From NCBI RefSeq assembly GCF_024372745.1, contig NZ_VOTZ01000004.1, positions 62,001-126,000 of the forward strand: a stretch of 64,000 nucleotides of DNA, written 5' to 3'. The DNA is from Methanocalculus taiwanensis (GTDB lineage: Archaea > Halobacteriota > Methanomicrobia > Methanomicrobiales > Methanocorpusculaceae). The translations under genes were made by a program, and so were the position numbers. This document shows, one piece after another, positions 44,879 to 54,394 of the stretch; position 1 is the stretch's first letter; every line of letters starts with the position of its first letter. The notes under the pieces are model-generated. The model searched no databases. It had not been told where the DNA came from and saw only the letters and a list, made by a program, of their open reading frames with translations.

Positions 44879-46543
44879 ATGTTGAATATGGAGCCGAATA
44901 TGCCCGATTACGAAACGGGCTACACGGACTTTCGCGTCGAAGTGCCGGAATACTATAACTTCGGGTTTGATGCAATTGACGCAATGGCAGAAAAAGACAG
45001 GAATAAACTCGCAATGATCTGGGTGAACCAGAATGGGGAAGAGAAGTACTATACCTTCCGCCACCTGATGAACCTCTCCAACCAGATCGCCAATATGTAC
45101 ATCAAGCGCAACCTTGGAAAAGGCGACCGGATCCTGATTATGCTCCCGAGGATCCCGGAATGGTGGACATTTGCGCTGGCTGCAATTAAACTCGGGGTGA
45201 TATTCTGCCCATGCCCGACAATGCTCACTCCAAAGGATCTGAAATACCGTGTGAACCTCGGCAAGTTCAAGATGATCATAACAGATGTCGAGAACGCCTG
45301 GAAAGTGGAAGAGATCTGTGAAGACTGCCCTTCGCTTGAATTGAGATTTGTTGTTGATGGGGAGCTTCCAAACTGGATCAGCTATCCTGTGGAGCTGAAT
45401 TACCCAGCACCGGCATCGTACCGCCTCGCTCCTTTCTCTGGCGGCAGAAAGACCAAATCAACCGATCCGATGGTGATATACTTCACCTCCGGCACAACCG
45501 GTGAGCCAAAGATGGTGATCCACGATCATGGCTATCCGCTCGGGCATGCGATCACAGGTAAGTACTGGTACGATCTCCGGGACAATGATCTCCATCTGAC
45601 GCTTGCCGATACCGGGTGGGCAAAATCCTCGTGGGGGAAGTTCTTTGGTCCATGGATCTGCGGTGCATGCGTCTTTGTCTACGATATCAGGACAAAATTC
45701 AATCCCACAGAGATCATCCCGCTGCTCGAGAAGTACGAGATCACCACCTTCTGTGCACCACCGACGATCTTTCGGATGATGATCCTCGCAGACCTTGATG
45801 CATTCGATCTCTCGCAGCTTCGGCATTGTGTCAGTGCCGGAGAAGCATTGAATCCTGAAGTGATCAAGGTCTGGAAAGAGGCCACCGGGGTGACGATCTA
45901 CGAAGGATACGGACAGACCGAAACAGTGCTCTGTATCGGAACCTTCCCCTGCATGGAGCCAAAACCAGGCTCAATCGGAAGGCCATCACCCGGATGGGAG
46001 ATCGAACTTCATGATGAAGAGAACAAGCCTGTTGCTCAGGGTGAGATCGGAACGATAGCTATTCGAACAAATCCACGTCCAATCGGGCTCTTCAAAGGCT
46101 ACCTCGATAACGAGGAGGCAACAAAAGATGTCTTTATCGGCGATTTCTACTACACCGGAGATAAGGCGACGATGGATGAAGACGGGTATTTCTGGTTTGT
46201 CGGAAGGGACGATGATGTCATTAAGAGTTCTGGGTACAGGATCGGTCCTTTTGAAGTGGAATCAGCCCTCCTTGAACACCCGGCTGTGAAAGAGTCTGCG
46301 GTTGTTGGTGTGCCCGACCGTGTCAGGGGAACAATCGTAAAGGCGTTTGTTATCTTAAATGACGGATTTGAACCTTCAGACAAGCTCATCCGTGAGATCC
46401 AGAATTATGTGAAGCACGTCACTGCACCATACAAGTATCCCCGTGCCATTGAATTTGTAAACGATCTCCCAAAGACAATCTCCGGAAAGATCAAAAGGAA
46501 AGAACTCAGGCAGATGGAGCTGGAGAAATACAACTCCAACTGA
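44879..46543 (+). CDS. AMP-forming acyl-CoA synthetase (medium-chain type)
   Basis: Makes acyl-CoA from a carboxylic acid, ATP and CoA. Motifs: YFTSGTTGEPKMVIHDHGYP for ATP, YEGYGQTETV, TGDKATMDEDGYFWFVGR and the C-terminal catalytic lysine region KTISGKIKRKEL. The 554 residues match the MACS group. It follows the F390 synthetase-like gene by 47 bases on the same strand. The acid substrate is not visible; in methanogens a fatty or branched acid is plausible. Confidence 0.9.
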   Translation: MLNMEPNMPDYETGYTDFRVEVPEYYNFGFDAIDAMAEKDRNKLAMIWVNQNGEEKYYTFRHLMNLSNQIANMYIKRNLGKGDRILIMLPRIPEWWTFALAAIKLGVIFCPCPTMLTPKDLKYRVNLGKFKMIITDVENAWKVEEICEDCPSLELRFVVDGELPNWISYPVELNYPAPASYRLAPFSGGRKTKSTDPMVIYFTSGTTGEPKMVIHDHGYPLGHAITGKYWYDLRDNDLHLTLADTGWAKSSWGKFFGPWICGACVFVYDIRTKFNPTEIIPLLEKYEITTFCAPPTIFRMMILADLDAFDLSQLRHCVSAGEALNPEVIKVWKEATGVTIYEGYGQTETVLCIGTFPCMEPKPGSIGRPSPGWEIELHDEENKPVAQGEIGTIAIRTNPRPIGLFKGYLDNEEATKDVFIGDFYYTGDKATMDEDGYFWFVGRDDDVIKSSGYRIGPFEVESALLEHPAVKESAVVGVPDRVRGTIVKAFVILNDGFEPSDKLIREIQNYVKHVTAPYKYPRAIEFVNDLPKTISGKIKRKELRQMELEKYNSN

Positions 46544-46545
46544 TA

Positions 46546-46875
46546 TTACTCTTTTTTATCAAAGGTCCGCGCCCGAAGGGCGACGACGATCGCAGCAATC
46601 GGAATGATTCCTGCCGTATAAATGAAGAATATGAACAGTGCATACTCTGGAAGGAGCAGAAGCAGAAGAAAGATGGCAGCAGCAGCCACAGCAAGTGCGA
46701 GCAGGCTGTTTCCGATCCATGCGATCAGTCCATCCGGGTCAGCAGTGGTCTTTCTATCAAAACCGGCAATCAGGCTCGTCTGCTTCCGGTATTTGATCAG
46801 GTACCCAAGAGCAAAGAAGACCACTGCGATGAACTCGATGATAAGCAGGAGGAGGAGAGGTGCATCACCGATCAT
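46546..46875 (-). CDS. DUF3784-like small membrane protein
   Basis: 109 residues with three probable membrane helices (about 4-24, 52-72 and 74-98). The polar loop after the first helix (LIAGFDRKTTADPDGLIAWIGNSLL) resembles the DUF3784 family signature. The function is not known. Its start lies 3 bases after the stop of the next small membrane gene, and it ends 2 bases from the acyl-CoA synthetase stop. Confidence 0.6.
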   Translation of the reverse strand: MIGDAPLLLLLIIEFIAVVFFALGYLIKYRKQTSLIAGFDRKTTADPDGLIAWIGNSLLALAVAAAAIFLLLLLLPEYALFIFFIYTAGIIPIAAIVVALRARTFDKKE

Positions 46876-46878
46876 ACC

Positions 46879-47088
46879 TCACTCCTGCTGTGCCGCGACA
46901 TAGGCATCGTACATGCTGTAGAGCCAGACGATGATGTAGAATGGAATGCCGATGATGAGTGTTGAAAGGCCGGCAAACAATACCGCCAGAATAAAAAGGG
47001 CGATGGCCTTTAAGAGCTGTCCTGTATAGAACTGCCCAAGGCCTGGAATAAAGAAAGACAGGATTACTGCCAGTATGGGGGATGCCAT
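46879..47088 (-). CDS. TM2-like small membrane protein
   Basis: 69 residues with two membrane helices separated by a short turn, opening with a PGLGQFYTGQ motif that is typical of TM2-like and related small proteins. Its stop lies 3 bases upstream of the DUF3784-like start, so the two make a small operon. Function unknown. Confidence 0.7.
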   Translation of the reverse strand: MASPILAVILSFFIPGLGQFYTGQLLKAIALFILAVLFAGLSTLIIGIPFYIIVWLYSMYDAYVAAQQE

Positions 47089-47120
47089 GGTAGTAACTTT
47101 CCACTGCTAAGAGAAAAATC

Positions 47121-48638
47121 TTATGCAGGGTGCCGGTAGTGGCTGATATCGCCAAACACAACAAGCTTTCCGTCTTCCAGTACAGATACCGCGCCATGCC
47201 CTCCGCAGATGAAACATCGCGCACCAATCTTCTTCATATCCGAATCAATCTCTTCGGCAAGGGCCATGAGTGCATGCCGCTCCTGCCTCGCCAGATCCGA
47301 ATCGACATTCACCGAGGTGACTAAAAAATCCGCGATTGAGTTGTATTCCTGCCGGTCAGAAGTCAGGCTTCTGAAGTTCATCAGAGCATCGCTTGTGAAG
47401 AGGAGGCCGATATCCGGCGCCAGCAGGAAGACCTGTCCATAGATATGCCCGCCAAGACTCTCAAGCACCTCGAACCGAAAGCCTCCGATCGAGAAGGTAT
47501 CGATGATCGGAAAGATCCCGCGCCTCCCCATCGGGTTCTCTGGAAAGATGACCCGCTCCACAGGCGGAGTACATCGTGAGAAGAGGTTAATTATCACCGT
47601 ATAGACGGCTTCGAGGATCAGATCCTGGCTCCGGGAGCCATATCCCCGGTTGTTGCATTCGATGATCGCATCAGTGCCATGGTGGAGGTATGAGGGGATC
47701 GGAAGAAGACCCGCGGCACCGCAGTGATCGGCATCTGCATGGGTGCAGATGACCCGTGATATACCTCTGTACCCCGGCAGTCCAATCTCATGAAGCATCC
47801 GCTCGATATCCGCATGATAGATCCCATATCCCGTATCGATCATCAGCCGATCAGATCCGGCATCAAAGATGAAGATACTCCCCCCGCCCGGTGGCTGGAT
47901 ACAGGAGAGGGATGAACCATCTGGAGTTTCAATCTGCTGGTAATCGGCATAAAACCCATCGCCGGATGTTTCTGTCAGGAATGTTCCTATCCGCTCGATC
48001 TGGTTGAATACCCTCCGCGGATCTTCTCCCCGGTTTGTGAGCTCCTGAACGACGTGGTTTAGATCGCCAAGTAACGAGAGGAGGAACTCATCATTTGCCT
48101 CACCGATGAAGGGCCGGATCTTCTGTGCAAAACAGATATAGAAGATCGTTTCGTCAAGTGCTCCCCCGAGGCTCTCATATTCAAGGATCTCAAGCCGGTA
48201 CCGGCTCTTGATGGAGTCGATGACCTCCTGAATCCTGGGAGATTCAATAACATTTAAGCGCAACGTCAGCCGATCAGGATGTCTGCCGGTATCATCAAAA
48301 TCGATCTCCGCAACATCAGCGCCTGCCTTTGCACAGGCAGTGAGGACATCATAGAGGGCTCCGGGGCGATGCGGCGTCGGGAGATAGATATGAAAGAGGA
48401 GGATGTTAACCGGAGGGATATTCGACTGAAGATAGCCGATCTCACGGAGCCCTTCACGGATCTGGCGGTAGTTCTCTTCGCCTGCAGTCATCTCAAAGAA
48501 GACAGTATTCTTATCGATCCGCCGGTTGAACTGGATACGGTTGATGTTGCCGTTGTGCCGCCTGATGATATCTGCGGCTTTGAGAAGCGATCCCGGCTCA
48601 TCAGGCATCCGGGCAATGAATGAATGTTTCTCTTCCAT
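47121..48638 (-). CDS. Two ACT domains fused to a metallo-beta-lactamase-fold domain
   Basis: Residues 5-70 and 78-150 look like two ACT domains (FIARMPDEPGSLLKAADII and YLPTPHRPGALYDVLTACA), which bind amino acids to control an attached enzyme. The C-terminal part (about 240-505) is a metallo-beta-lactamase fold with MIDTGYG and the metal motif CTHADADHCG. The canonical HxHxDH reads His300-x-Asp302-x-Asp304-His305, so the second histidine is an aspartate. Later His residues (GGHIYGQ, GGHGAVS) are present. The reaction and the ligand of the ACT domains are not known. Confidence 0.85.
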   Translation of the reverse strand: MEEKHSFIARMPDEPGSLLKAADIIRRHNGNINRIQFNRRIDKNTVFFEMTAGEENYRQIREGLREIGYLQSNIPPVNILLFHIYLPTPHRPGALYDVLTACAKAGADVAEIDFDDTGRHPDRLTLRLNVIESPRIQEVIDSIKSRYRLEILEYESLGGALDETIFYICFAQKIRPFIGEANDEFLLSLLGDLNHVVQELTNRGEDPRRVFNQIERIGTFLTETSGDGFYADYQQIETPDGSSLSCIQPPGGGSIFIFDAGSDRLMIDTGYGIYHADIERMLHEIGLPGYRGISRVICTHADADHCGAAGLLPIPSYLHHGTDAIIECNNRGYGSRSQDLILEAVYTVIINLFSRCTPPVERVIFPENPMGRRGIFPIIDTFSIGGFRFEVLESLGGHIYGQVFLLAPDIGLLFTSDALMNFRSLTSDRQEYNSIADFLVTSVNVDSDLARQERHALMALAEEIDSDMKKIGARCFICGGHGAVSVLEDGKLVVFGDISHYRHPA

Positions 48639-48729
48639 TTTACGTTATTCTTCGATTGTATTCAACGTTATATCTTCTCCTTTGGTTCCGATCACCACTA
48701 TTATCTGATCATACCCTGGATCTCTCTGT

Positions 48730-50166
48730 ATGCAGATGATGATTGGCGATCAGTTCACCGAATCTGTTTCAGGAGAACGCACCAGTATCACCAACCCGGC
48801 AAAGGGCATTCCCGCGGGTGAAGTTCCATCAGGGGGAAAGGAGGATGTCGATCTCGCGGTGGAGGCTGCCTTTGAAGCATTTGGAAGATGGAAAGAGCTG
48901 CCCAACTCCCACCGCGGGGTTGCCCTCTTCAGATCTGCGGGGCTGATCAGGCAGGAGGCAGACCGGATCGCCCATATACTGACCACCGAGCAGGGGAAGC
49001 CGCTTCGTGAAGCAAAAGATGAGGTGCTTGGTGCAGCAGCAGTCTTTGAATATTATGCAGGATCGGCATCCCTCATCACATCCGGATATTCGGACACATT
49101 GCCGCGGTATGGATACGGCGTGGTGCAGAAGAGGCCCCTTGGGGTTTGCGGTGCGATCATCCCCTGGAATATGCCCATATTGATTGCTGCCTGGAAGATC
49201 GGAGCAGCACTTGTTACGGGAAATACACTCGTACTGAAGCCATCGATCCAGGCGCCGATGGCGGTGCTCGCACTCGGCGAAGTGATGGAGCGAGCTGGAC
49301 TGCCCCCGGGGGTGCTGAATATTGTAACCGGAAAGGGGACAGATGCGGGCGATCCACTTATCAGGCATGATGCAGTCAGGAAGATTTCATTCACCGGCAG
49401 TATCCAGACAGGCCAGGCGATTGCCAGGGCGACCGCCGGCACCATGAAGCGGCTGACACTCGAGCTTGGTGGAAACGATCCGATGATCGTCTGTTCCGAT
49501 GTTGACCCGGTTGCAGCCGCAGATGCAGCGCTTGCACTCAGGCTCTATAACTGCGGCCAGATATGCACCTCTCCAAAACGGATGATTGTAATGGATGAGA
49601 TCCATGATGCATTCGTATCCCGCCTTCAGCAGACAATACCGGAGGTTGTCATCGGTGACGGCATTGATCCCGCATCCCGGATCGGCCCCCTGAATAATGA
49701 AGCTGGGAGAGTCGGTGTGGAAGAAGCAATCCAGATGCTTGAGGACGAAGGGGCACACATCTTCCGTGGGAAACTCTCCGCCGGGCTTTCAGAACAAGGG
49801 TTTTTCTGCCCACCAGCCCTTGCTACAGGATGTGCGGCTGATTCAAAGGTGCTTATGGAAGAGATCTTCGGTCCCCTCATCCCGGTTATCCGGGCTAATG
49901 ATCTGGATGAAGCCATTGAAATTGCCAACAGCACACGCTTTGGACTGGGTGCCTCGATATGGACACAAACGATCAACACTGCGGAACAGGTAGCAGAAGA
50001 GCTACAAGCCGGTATCGTCTGGGTGAACCAGCATATGAAGCTCCCCCCGGAAGTGCCCTTTGGCGGGGTGAAGGGAAGCGGCTATGGACGTGAGAACGGC
50101 CTCTCCTTCATTGATGCCTATACAGAGGAGAAGACGATCCTCATTGCCCGGCAGGGGCTTTTTTGA
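48730..50166 (+). CDS. NAD(P)-dependent aldehyde dehydrogenase
   Basis: Oxidises an aldehyde to an acid. Catalytic residues are in place: Asn147 (PWNMP), Glu245 (ELGG) and Cys279 (NCGQIC). The Rossmann-type FTGSIQTGQ motif is at 221-229. The 478 residues and overall pattern resemble succinate-semialdehyde or lactaldehyde dehydrogenases, but the substrate cannot be read. In-frame Met codons at 48736 and 48739 are also possible starts. The 3' end overlaps the convergent sensor kinase gene by 26 bases. Confidence 0.9.
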   Translation: MQMMIGDQFTESVSGERTSITNPAKGIPAGEVPSGGKEDVDLAVEAAFEAFGRWKELPNSHRGVALFRSAGLIRQEADRIAHILTTEQGKPLREAKDEVLGAAAVFEYYAGSASLITSGYSDTLPRYGYGVVQKRPLGVCGAIIPWNMPILIAAWKIGAALVTGNTLVLKPSIQAPMAVLALGEVMERAGLPPGVLNIVTGKGTDAGDPLIRHDAVRKISFTGSIQTGQAIARATAGTMKRLTLELGGNDPMIVCSDVDPVAAADAALALRLYNCGQICTSPKRMIVMDEIHDAFVSRLQQTIPEVVIGDGIDPASRIGPLNNEAGRVGVEEAIQMLEDEGAHIFRGKLSAGLSEQGFFCPPALATGCAADSKVLMEEIFGPLIPVIRANDLDEAIEIANSTRFGLGASIWTQTINTAEQVAEELQAGIVWVNQHMKLPPEVPFGGVKGSGYGRENGLSFIDAYTEEKTILIARQGLF

Positions 50167-52096
50167 GCCTGATGATAAATGATACGCCCTCCGAGGGATC
50201 GCCCGGCACCCGATCTTCAACTGAAACAGAACCACCATACCTATCGACAATCAGGGTATGGACGATGAAGAGGCCAAGCCCCTTCCCCTTCACCCTCTCA
50301 GTTCCCCGTGTATATTTTGTGAAGATAACCGGTTTCATCGCGTCCGGGATGCCGGGTCCGGTATCGTTGATTGTTATCCTGACATGATCGTCCTCTGTCG
50401 AAACAGAGATTGTGACGCGGACATCGTCACCCCCAAACTTCAGGCTGTTAGATATGATATTTGAAATTGCCTGGGTGAGAAGCGAGTCTGCAAAAACAGA
50501 AATTTCTTCATCCTCCATGTGTAGATCGATCCGATCATCAGCTTTGGCTTCTTTTCTGAGGATTGGGGCGATTTCAACAGGCATCAGTGATGCCTCTGCA
50601 TCCTGGATCTCACGCAGCGTGGCGACATTATCGATGATCTCATCGCTCTTCTTCAGGGAAGCCCTGAGTGGCTCGATATAGGGCGCAAGGGAGGGAGCAG
50701 CCTCTGATTCCAGAAGTTCAAGATACAGCATTGATGTATGGTTTGTGTTGTTGATATCATGGGTGATCAGGTCTAAAAAGAAGCCAACCCTCGCATGGGC
50801 TTCTGTGAGATCAGCAGTCCGCTCAAGTACCCGCTCCTCAAGCTCCTCGTTCTGAACCTTCAACTCTTCTTCAGATGCCTGGAGCCGGCTCATCATATCC
50901 TTCAGCCGATCCATCATCTGCTGGATGGAAAGGGAGAGCGACCTGAGCTCCGGGGGGCCTGCGATCTTAATTGGGTGATTGAGATCACCTCCGGATATGA
51001 TTTTTGTATCATTGACGAGCCGGTGAATGGGCCGAGTAATCGTTTCTGCCACAGCATACGCAAGAATGCCGCCGATCAGAATTGCGATGACAGCAATGAG
51101 GAGATGCAGCATCAGGAGATTATGGAGCTGCTGTTTGATCGGAGCCGTGTTGTAGGTCATCTCTGCAACAAGATTCATCTCAGGAGGATTTTCATTTGAG
51201 GAGAGATCGATTAAAAGGAAGCGGGTGTAGATATCTGATCGATAATCCCCAATCTCGACCGTCTCTTTGGTTCCAGTCACAGTGGAAATGATCTCAGAAC
51301 GCCACTCTTCGGGGGTGTAGCTCGAATTGCCCACCTCATCCCCGATAAAATTGAATATGCGGATCGAAGTGAGGTACGGGTTCAGCTGATGAATTCTTCC
51401 TGCAGCCTCGGTGTACCTGAGTGCCGATCGCATCTCCTGGATCTGATCATCCATATAGCTGATCTCCAGGATATAGCAGTGATCAGGGGTTGGATGATAG
51501 ACAAATTTCCTGAACATGCCGGTTGAGAAATCCTTGGTAATGCGATCCGAAGTAAATACATTTCCTTCACGGATCTGTGTAAGGCGGCGATAGAATTGCG
51601 GATACTCTGAAAAGTCCATGAGGTGATCGGGGGGATAGGTAGTATACTCAATCACCCCTGCCTCATTGATGATATAGAGTTCATATCCTTTTCCAAATGA
51701 TGCTTTCAGCCCTTCAAGGTCGATTTTGGCTGGATCTCCCTCACTTTTTTCATATTCCTGAAGAAAGAGATCCATTGGATCTTTGAGTTTGTAATCAAGG
51801 GACTGGTCAAAGAGGAGGAGGCCCCGATCAACAAGGATCATCGACTGGATGAGCCCTTCTTCATTCTTCTCCTGTTGAAGGAGCATGGTGTTTTCGAGCT
51901 GAACGCGTGAGGAATGGTAATTGACATTGATGACAACTGCGGTGATGATGAGGATAATCAGGACTATGCTTCCAAAAAGAAGCCAGCTGAACGGTATTTC
52001 TTCTGTTAATGAGGATCTGGTCACCAAATATCCACCAAAAAGGTCTGTATCAATACCAGGACATGAACCCGAATAAAGGTTATTGTTCCCTCTCAT
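50141..52096 (-). CDS. Membrane sensor histidine kinase with extracytoplasmic domain
   Basis: A large periplasmic-type sensor region (about 60-328) lies between two membrane helices (about 37-57 and 329-350). HAMP (about 351-403) and a coiled coil lead to the H-box with His446 (LITHDINN) and a HATPase domain with ISNIISNSLKFG, NDTGPGIP and GKGLGLFIV. The LITHDINN form of the H-box is typical of methanogen kinases. No response regulator is adjacent. The signal is unknown. Confidence 0.92.
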   Translation of the reverse strand: MRGNNNLYSGSCPGIDTDLFGGYLVTRSSLTEEIPFSWLLFGSIVLIILIITAVVINVNYHSSRVQLENTMLLQQEKNEEGLIQSMILVDRGLLLFDQSLDYKLKDPMDLFLQEYEKSEGDPAKIDLEGLKASFGKGYELYIINEAGVIEYTTYPPDHLMDFSEYPQFYRRLTQIREGNVFTSDRITKDFSTGMFRKFVYHPTPDHCYILEISYMDDQIQEMRSALRYTEAAGRIHQLNPYLTSIRIFNFIGDEVGNSSYTPEEWRSEIISTVTGTKETVEIGDYRSDIYTRFLLIDLSSNENPPEMNLVAEMTYNTAPIKQQLHNLLMLHLLIAVIAILIGGILAYAVAETITRPIHRLVNDTKIISGGDLNHPIKIAGPPELRSLSLSIQQMMDRLKDMMSRLQASEEELKVQNEELEERVLERTADLTEAHARVGFFLDLITHDINNTNHTSMLYLELLESEAAPSLAPYIEPLRASLKKSDEIIDNVATLREIQDAEASLMPVEIAPILRKEAKADDRIDLHMEDEEISVFADSLLTQAISNIISNSLKFGGDDVRVTISVSTEDDHVRITINDTGPGIPDAMKPVIFTKYTRGTERVKGKGLGLFIVHTLIVDRYGGSVSVEDRVPGDPSEGVSFIIRLKKAPAGQ

Positions 52097-52161
52097 TGAA
52101 CCAAAATTCTAAAGGAAAAATAACGGATATAAGGGAGGAGTAGTCGTCTGTAGGAAGTGTT

Positions 52162-52677
52162 TTAAGCATCCTCTCCTGCCTTAAAAAAACCTTTTGGCAC
52201 CAGAATCTCAAATTTCGCCCCCTCACTATATACCCCGATCTCACGAATGGCAATCCCGGTTATTGCGAGGATCTCACGAGCAAGGAAGAGCCCAAAACCT
52301 GTATTTTGACCAATACCAGGTTTGAATATCAGCTCTTTATCATCATCCGAAATGCCGTACCCATCATCCTCATAGAGGATCACAAGGCCGTCTTCTGTCT
52401 CATTACAGCTAATACGGACCTGTGTTGCTTTACCTGCATGCCGGAGCGTATTATCCATCAGGTTTGAAAAAACCTTCTCAATCATCGGATCGGCATAGAT
52501 GGCAACTCCCGGGCAGTCATTTATCACAGGCAGCAGACCCCCACACATTCGTCCGATCAGCCCGGATAGTGAGAGCCATGCCGGTTCATAAGCCCCCAGT
52601 TTCTCATATTCCCTTGCAAAGGCAAAATGATAGTTGTTCTGAGGGTGAGAGATAGTATAATTGTTCCTATTTCCCCC
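52162..52677 (-). pseudogene. 3' remnant of a histidine kinase gene
   Basis: An open frame from 52677 reads a kinase tail: FAFAREYEKLG, then the N box MIEKVFSNLMDNTLRHAG, G1 EDDGYGIS, and GFGLFLAREI with a closing VPKGFF. The H-box and everything upstream are missing, and the first ATG (52548) lies well inside the conserved region. The stop codon that bounds the frame is at 52678-52680. It is 17 bases from the stop of the SSF transporter. I take it as a 5'-truncated fragment. Confidence 0.75.
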
Positions 52678-52697
52678 TCACTCGTGGTAATCAAATC

Positions 52698-54218
52698 CTA
52701 CTTTTTTCTGAAGATGTACCACCCGGTCATCGTCTCATCCAGTACCTTCTCGCTGTTCTTTGTGGTGAAAAGACTCACAATGATTAATGCAATCAGTGCC
52801 AGTGTCACCGAATACAGGCTGAAGTGAACCGGGAGCTTTGCCACGTACTGGTGGTAATACCCGAAGACACCGGATCCGATAAGTCCACATACCATTGCCG
52901 CAAGTGCGCCTTTTGTCGTTGCTCCGCGCCAGTAGAGCCCTCCAAGGATCGGGATTGCAAACGTTGAAAGCATAACACCAATCCCCATCCAGATCAGCCA
53001 GGCAAGCATCTCCGGGGGATTGATGGCAAGGATTAGCGATATAACGGCTGCTAAGAAGACAGAGGCTTTTGATATGGTGAGGACTTTCTTTGTTGACGCT
53101 TCCGGATGGAGGATGTTTTTATAGATATCCCAGGAGAAGATCGTCCCGATGGTGAGCATCAGGCGATCGGTTGTTGACATCACAGCAGCAAGAACAATAA
53201 CCGCAAAGAATGCCCAGATAAGCATATTTGGTGCGGCGAACTCGACTCCAAGGATGAATGAAAAGTCCTGCGCATTGATAGCTTCGGGGAGGATGATCTG
53301 GCCTTCTTCGACAAGTACGCGGACAGCGAACCCGACAAATTTGACAAGGAACATCACCACAAGATAGATAAGAAACGCAATCAGGGGAGACCATTTGAAG
53401 TATTTCGTCTCTTTTGCAGCAAGGACATTATTGATCACATGCGGAGCACACGCAAGCCCCACCATCAGGAGGATTGCAAATGAGAAGAGGAACTCGGGTG
53501 TTGCAAAGGCATATCCTGCATAGACAGGGGTTGGGTACCACGGGGCAACAAGATTTGGATCAATGGTGCTGAGCACCTCATTGATATGGGTTAATCCTCC
53601 CGCCCGCATGATCAGGAAAGGTGCAATCGCAACGACACCAAAAATCAATATCAGTCCCTGGATAAGGGTTGTCCATGAGACCGCATAGAGGCCCCCAATA
53701 ACCGTGTACGTCGTTATGATGATACCAGCGATAATAAGAGCCTGCCAGTGCTCTATCCCAAAGAGCCAGATAAGGACGATGCTGATTGCGGTATACTGCC
53801 CTACAAGGTAAATCAGTGAAACAGTAATCCCGGCGATGGCAGAAAGGCCGCGAAGGTGCTTCACACTCTCGAACCTGTGAGCAAAATAATCCTCAAGCGT
53901 AAGATATCCGTTCTCACGCCCGACAGTATGGAGTTTCATCCCAAAGATCGTGATACAGAAGGCTGCGGCCGCAGGAACAAAGATCTGCTCCCAGATTGTC
54001 GGCCAACCGGAGGCATATCCAAGCCCGGATACCCCGAGAAGGGTCATCCCGCTGCAGATGGAAGCGACCATCAGGATAGTAAATACCCAGAAGCCGAGTG
54101 ATCGGCCCGCGAGAATATAGTCCTCGGTATTCATGATCTTCCGTGATGCCCAGGCACCAATACCGATCAACACAAGGAAATAGAAAATGATTATGACAAA
54201 CGTCATCGGATCAGCCAT
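52698..54218 (-). CDS. SSF-family sodium:solute symporter
   Basis: A Na+-coupled symporter with about 13 membrane helices in 506 residues. The N-terminal region has the YILAGRSLGFW motif followed by SGMTLLGVSGLGYASGWP, as in the proline/pantothenate-type branch. The cytoplasmic C-terminus is short. Its start lies 2 bases after the stop of a tiny membrane protein gene (54221-54328), which is likely an accessory. Substrate uncertain; an organic solute is probable. It shares the strand with the isoprenoid-synthase-like and BCCT genes. Confidence 0.9.
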   Translation of the reverse strand: MADPMTFVIIIFYFLVLIGIGAWASRKIMNTEDYILAGRSLGFWVFTILMVASICSGMTLLGVSGLGYASGWPTIWEQIFVPAAAAFCITIFGMKLHTVGRENGYLTLEDYFAHRFESVKHLRGLSAIAGITVSLIYLVGQYTAISIVLIWLFGIEHWQALIIAGIIITTYTVIGGLYAVSWTTLIQGLILIFGVVAIAPFLIMRAGGLTHINEVLSTIDPNLVAPWYPTPVYAGYAFATPEFLFSFAILLMVGLACAPHVINNVLAAKETKYFKWSPLIAFLIYLVVMFLVKFVGFAVRVLVEEGQIILPEAINAQDFSFILGVEFAAPNMLIWAFFAVIVLAAVMSTTDRLMLTIGTIFSWDIYKNILHPEASTKKVLTISKASVFLAAVISLILAINPPEMLAWLIWMGIGVMLSTFAIPILGGLYWRGATTKGALAAMVCGLIGSGVFGYYHQYVAKLPVHFSLYSVTLALIALIIVSLFTTKNSEKVLDETMTGWYIFRKK

Positions 54219-54220
54219 AC

Positions 54221-54328
54221 TCAGTCATCCTCCGGGAATCTCAGAGCCCATATGATCAACAAAACGATGATGACAAGTATCGTCCCCAATACGGAGAAAA
54301 AAGTCAGGTCAGGTAATCCAAACATCAT
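54221..54328 (-). CDS. 35-residue single-helix protein upstream of the SSF symporter
   Basis: The minus-strand frame encodes MMFGLPDLTFFSVLGT and then a hydrophobic helix of about 20 residues, ending in an acidic FPEDD tail; 35 residues in all. It ends 2 bases before the SSF start. Tiny one-helix accessory proteins of this kind precede other SSF genes, so it is very likely real and co-translated with the symporter. Confidence 0.75.
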   Translation of the reverse strand: MMFGLPDLTFFSVLGTILVIIVLLIIWALRFPEDD

Positions 54329-54394
54329 ACAATGCTAATGTGTGACATGCTAGCATATAACATGCTCGAATTGAATCGTGTACCAGACAATCAT

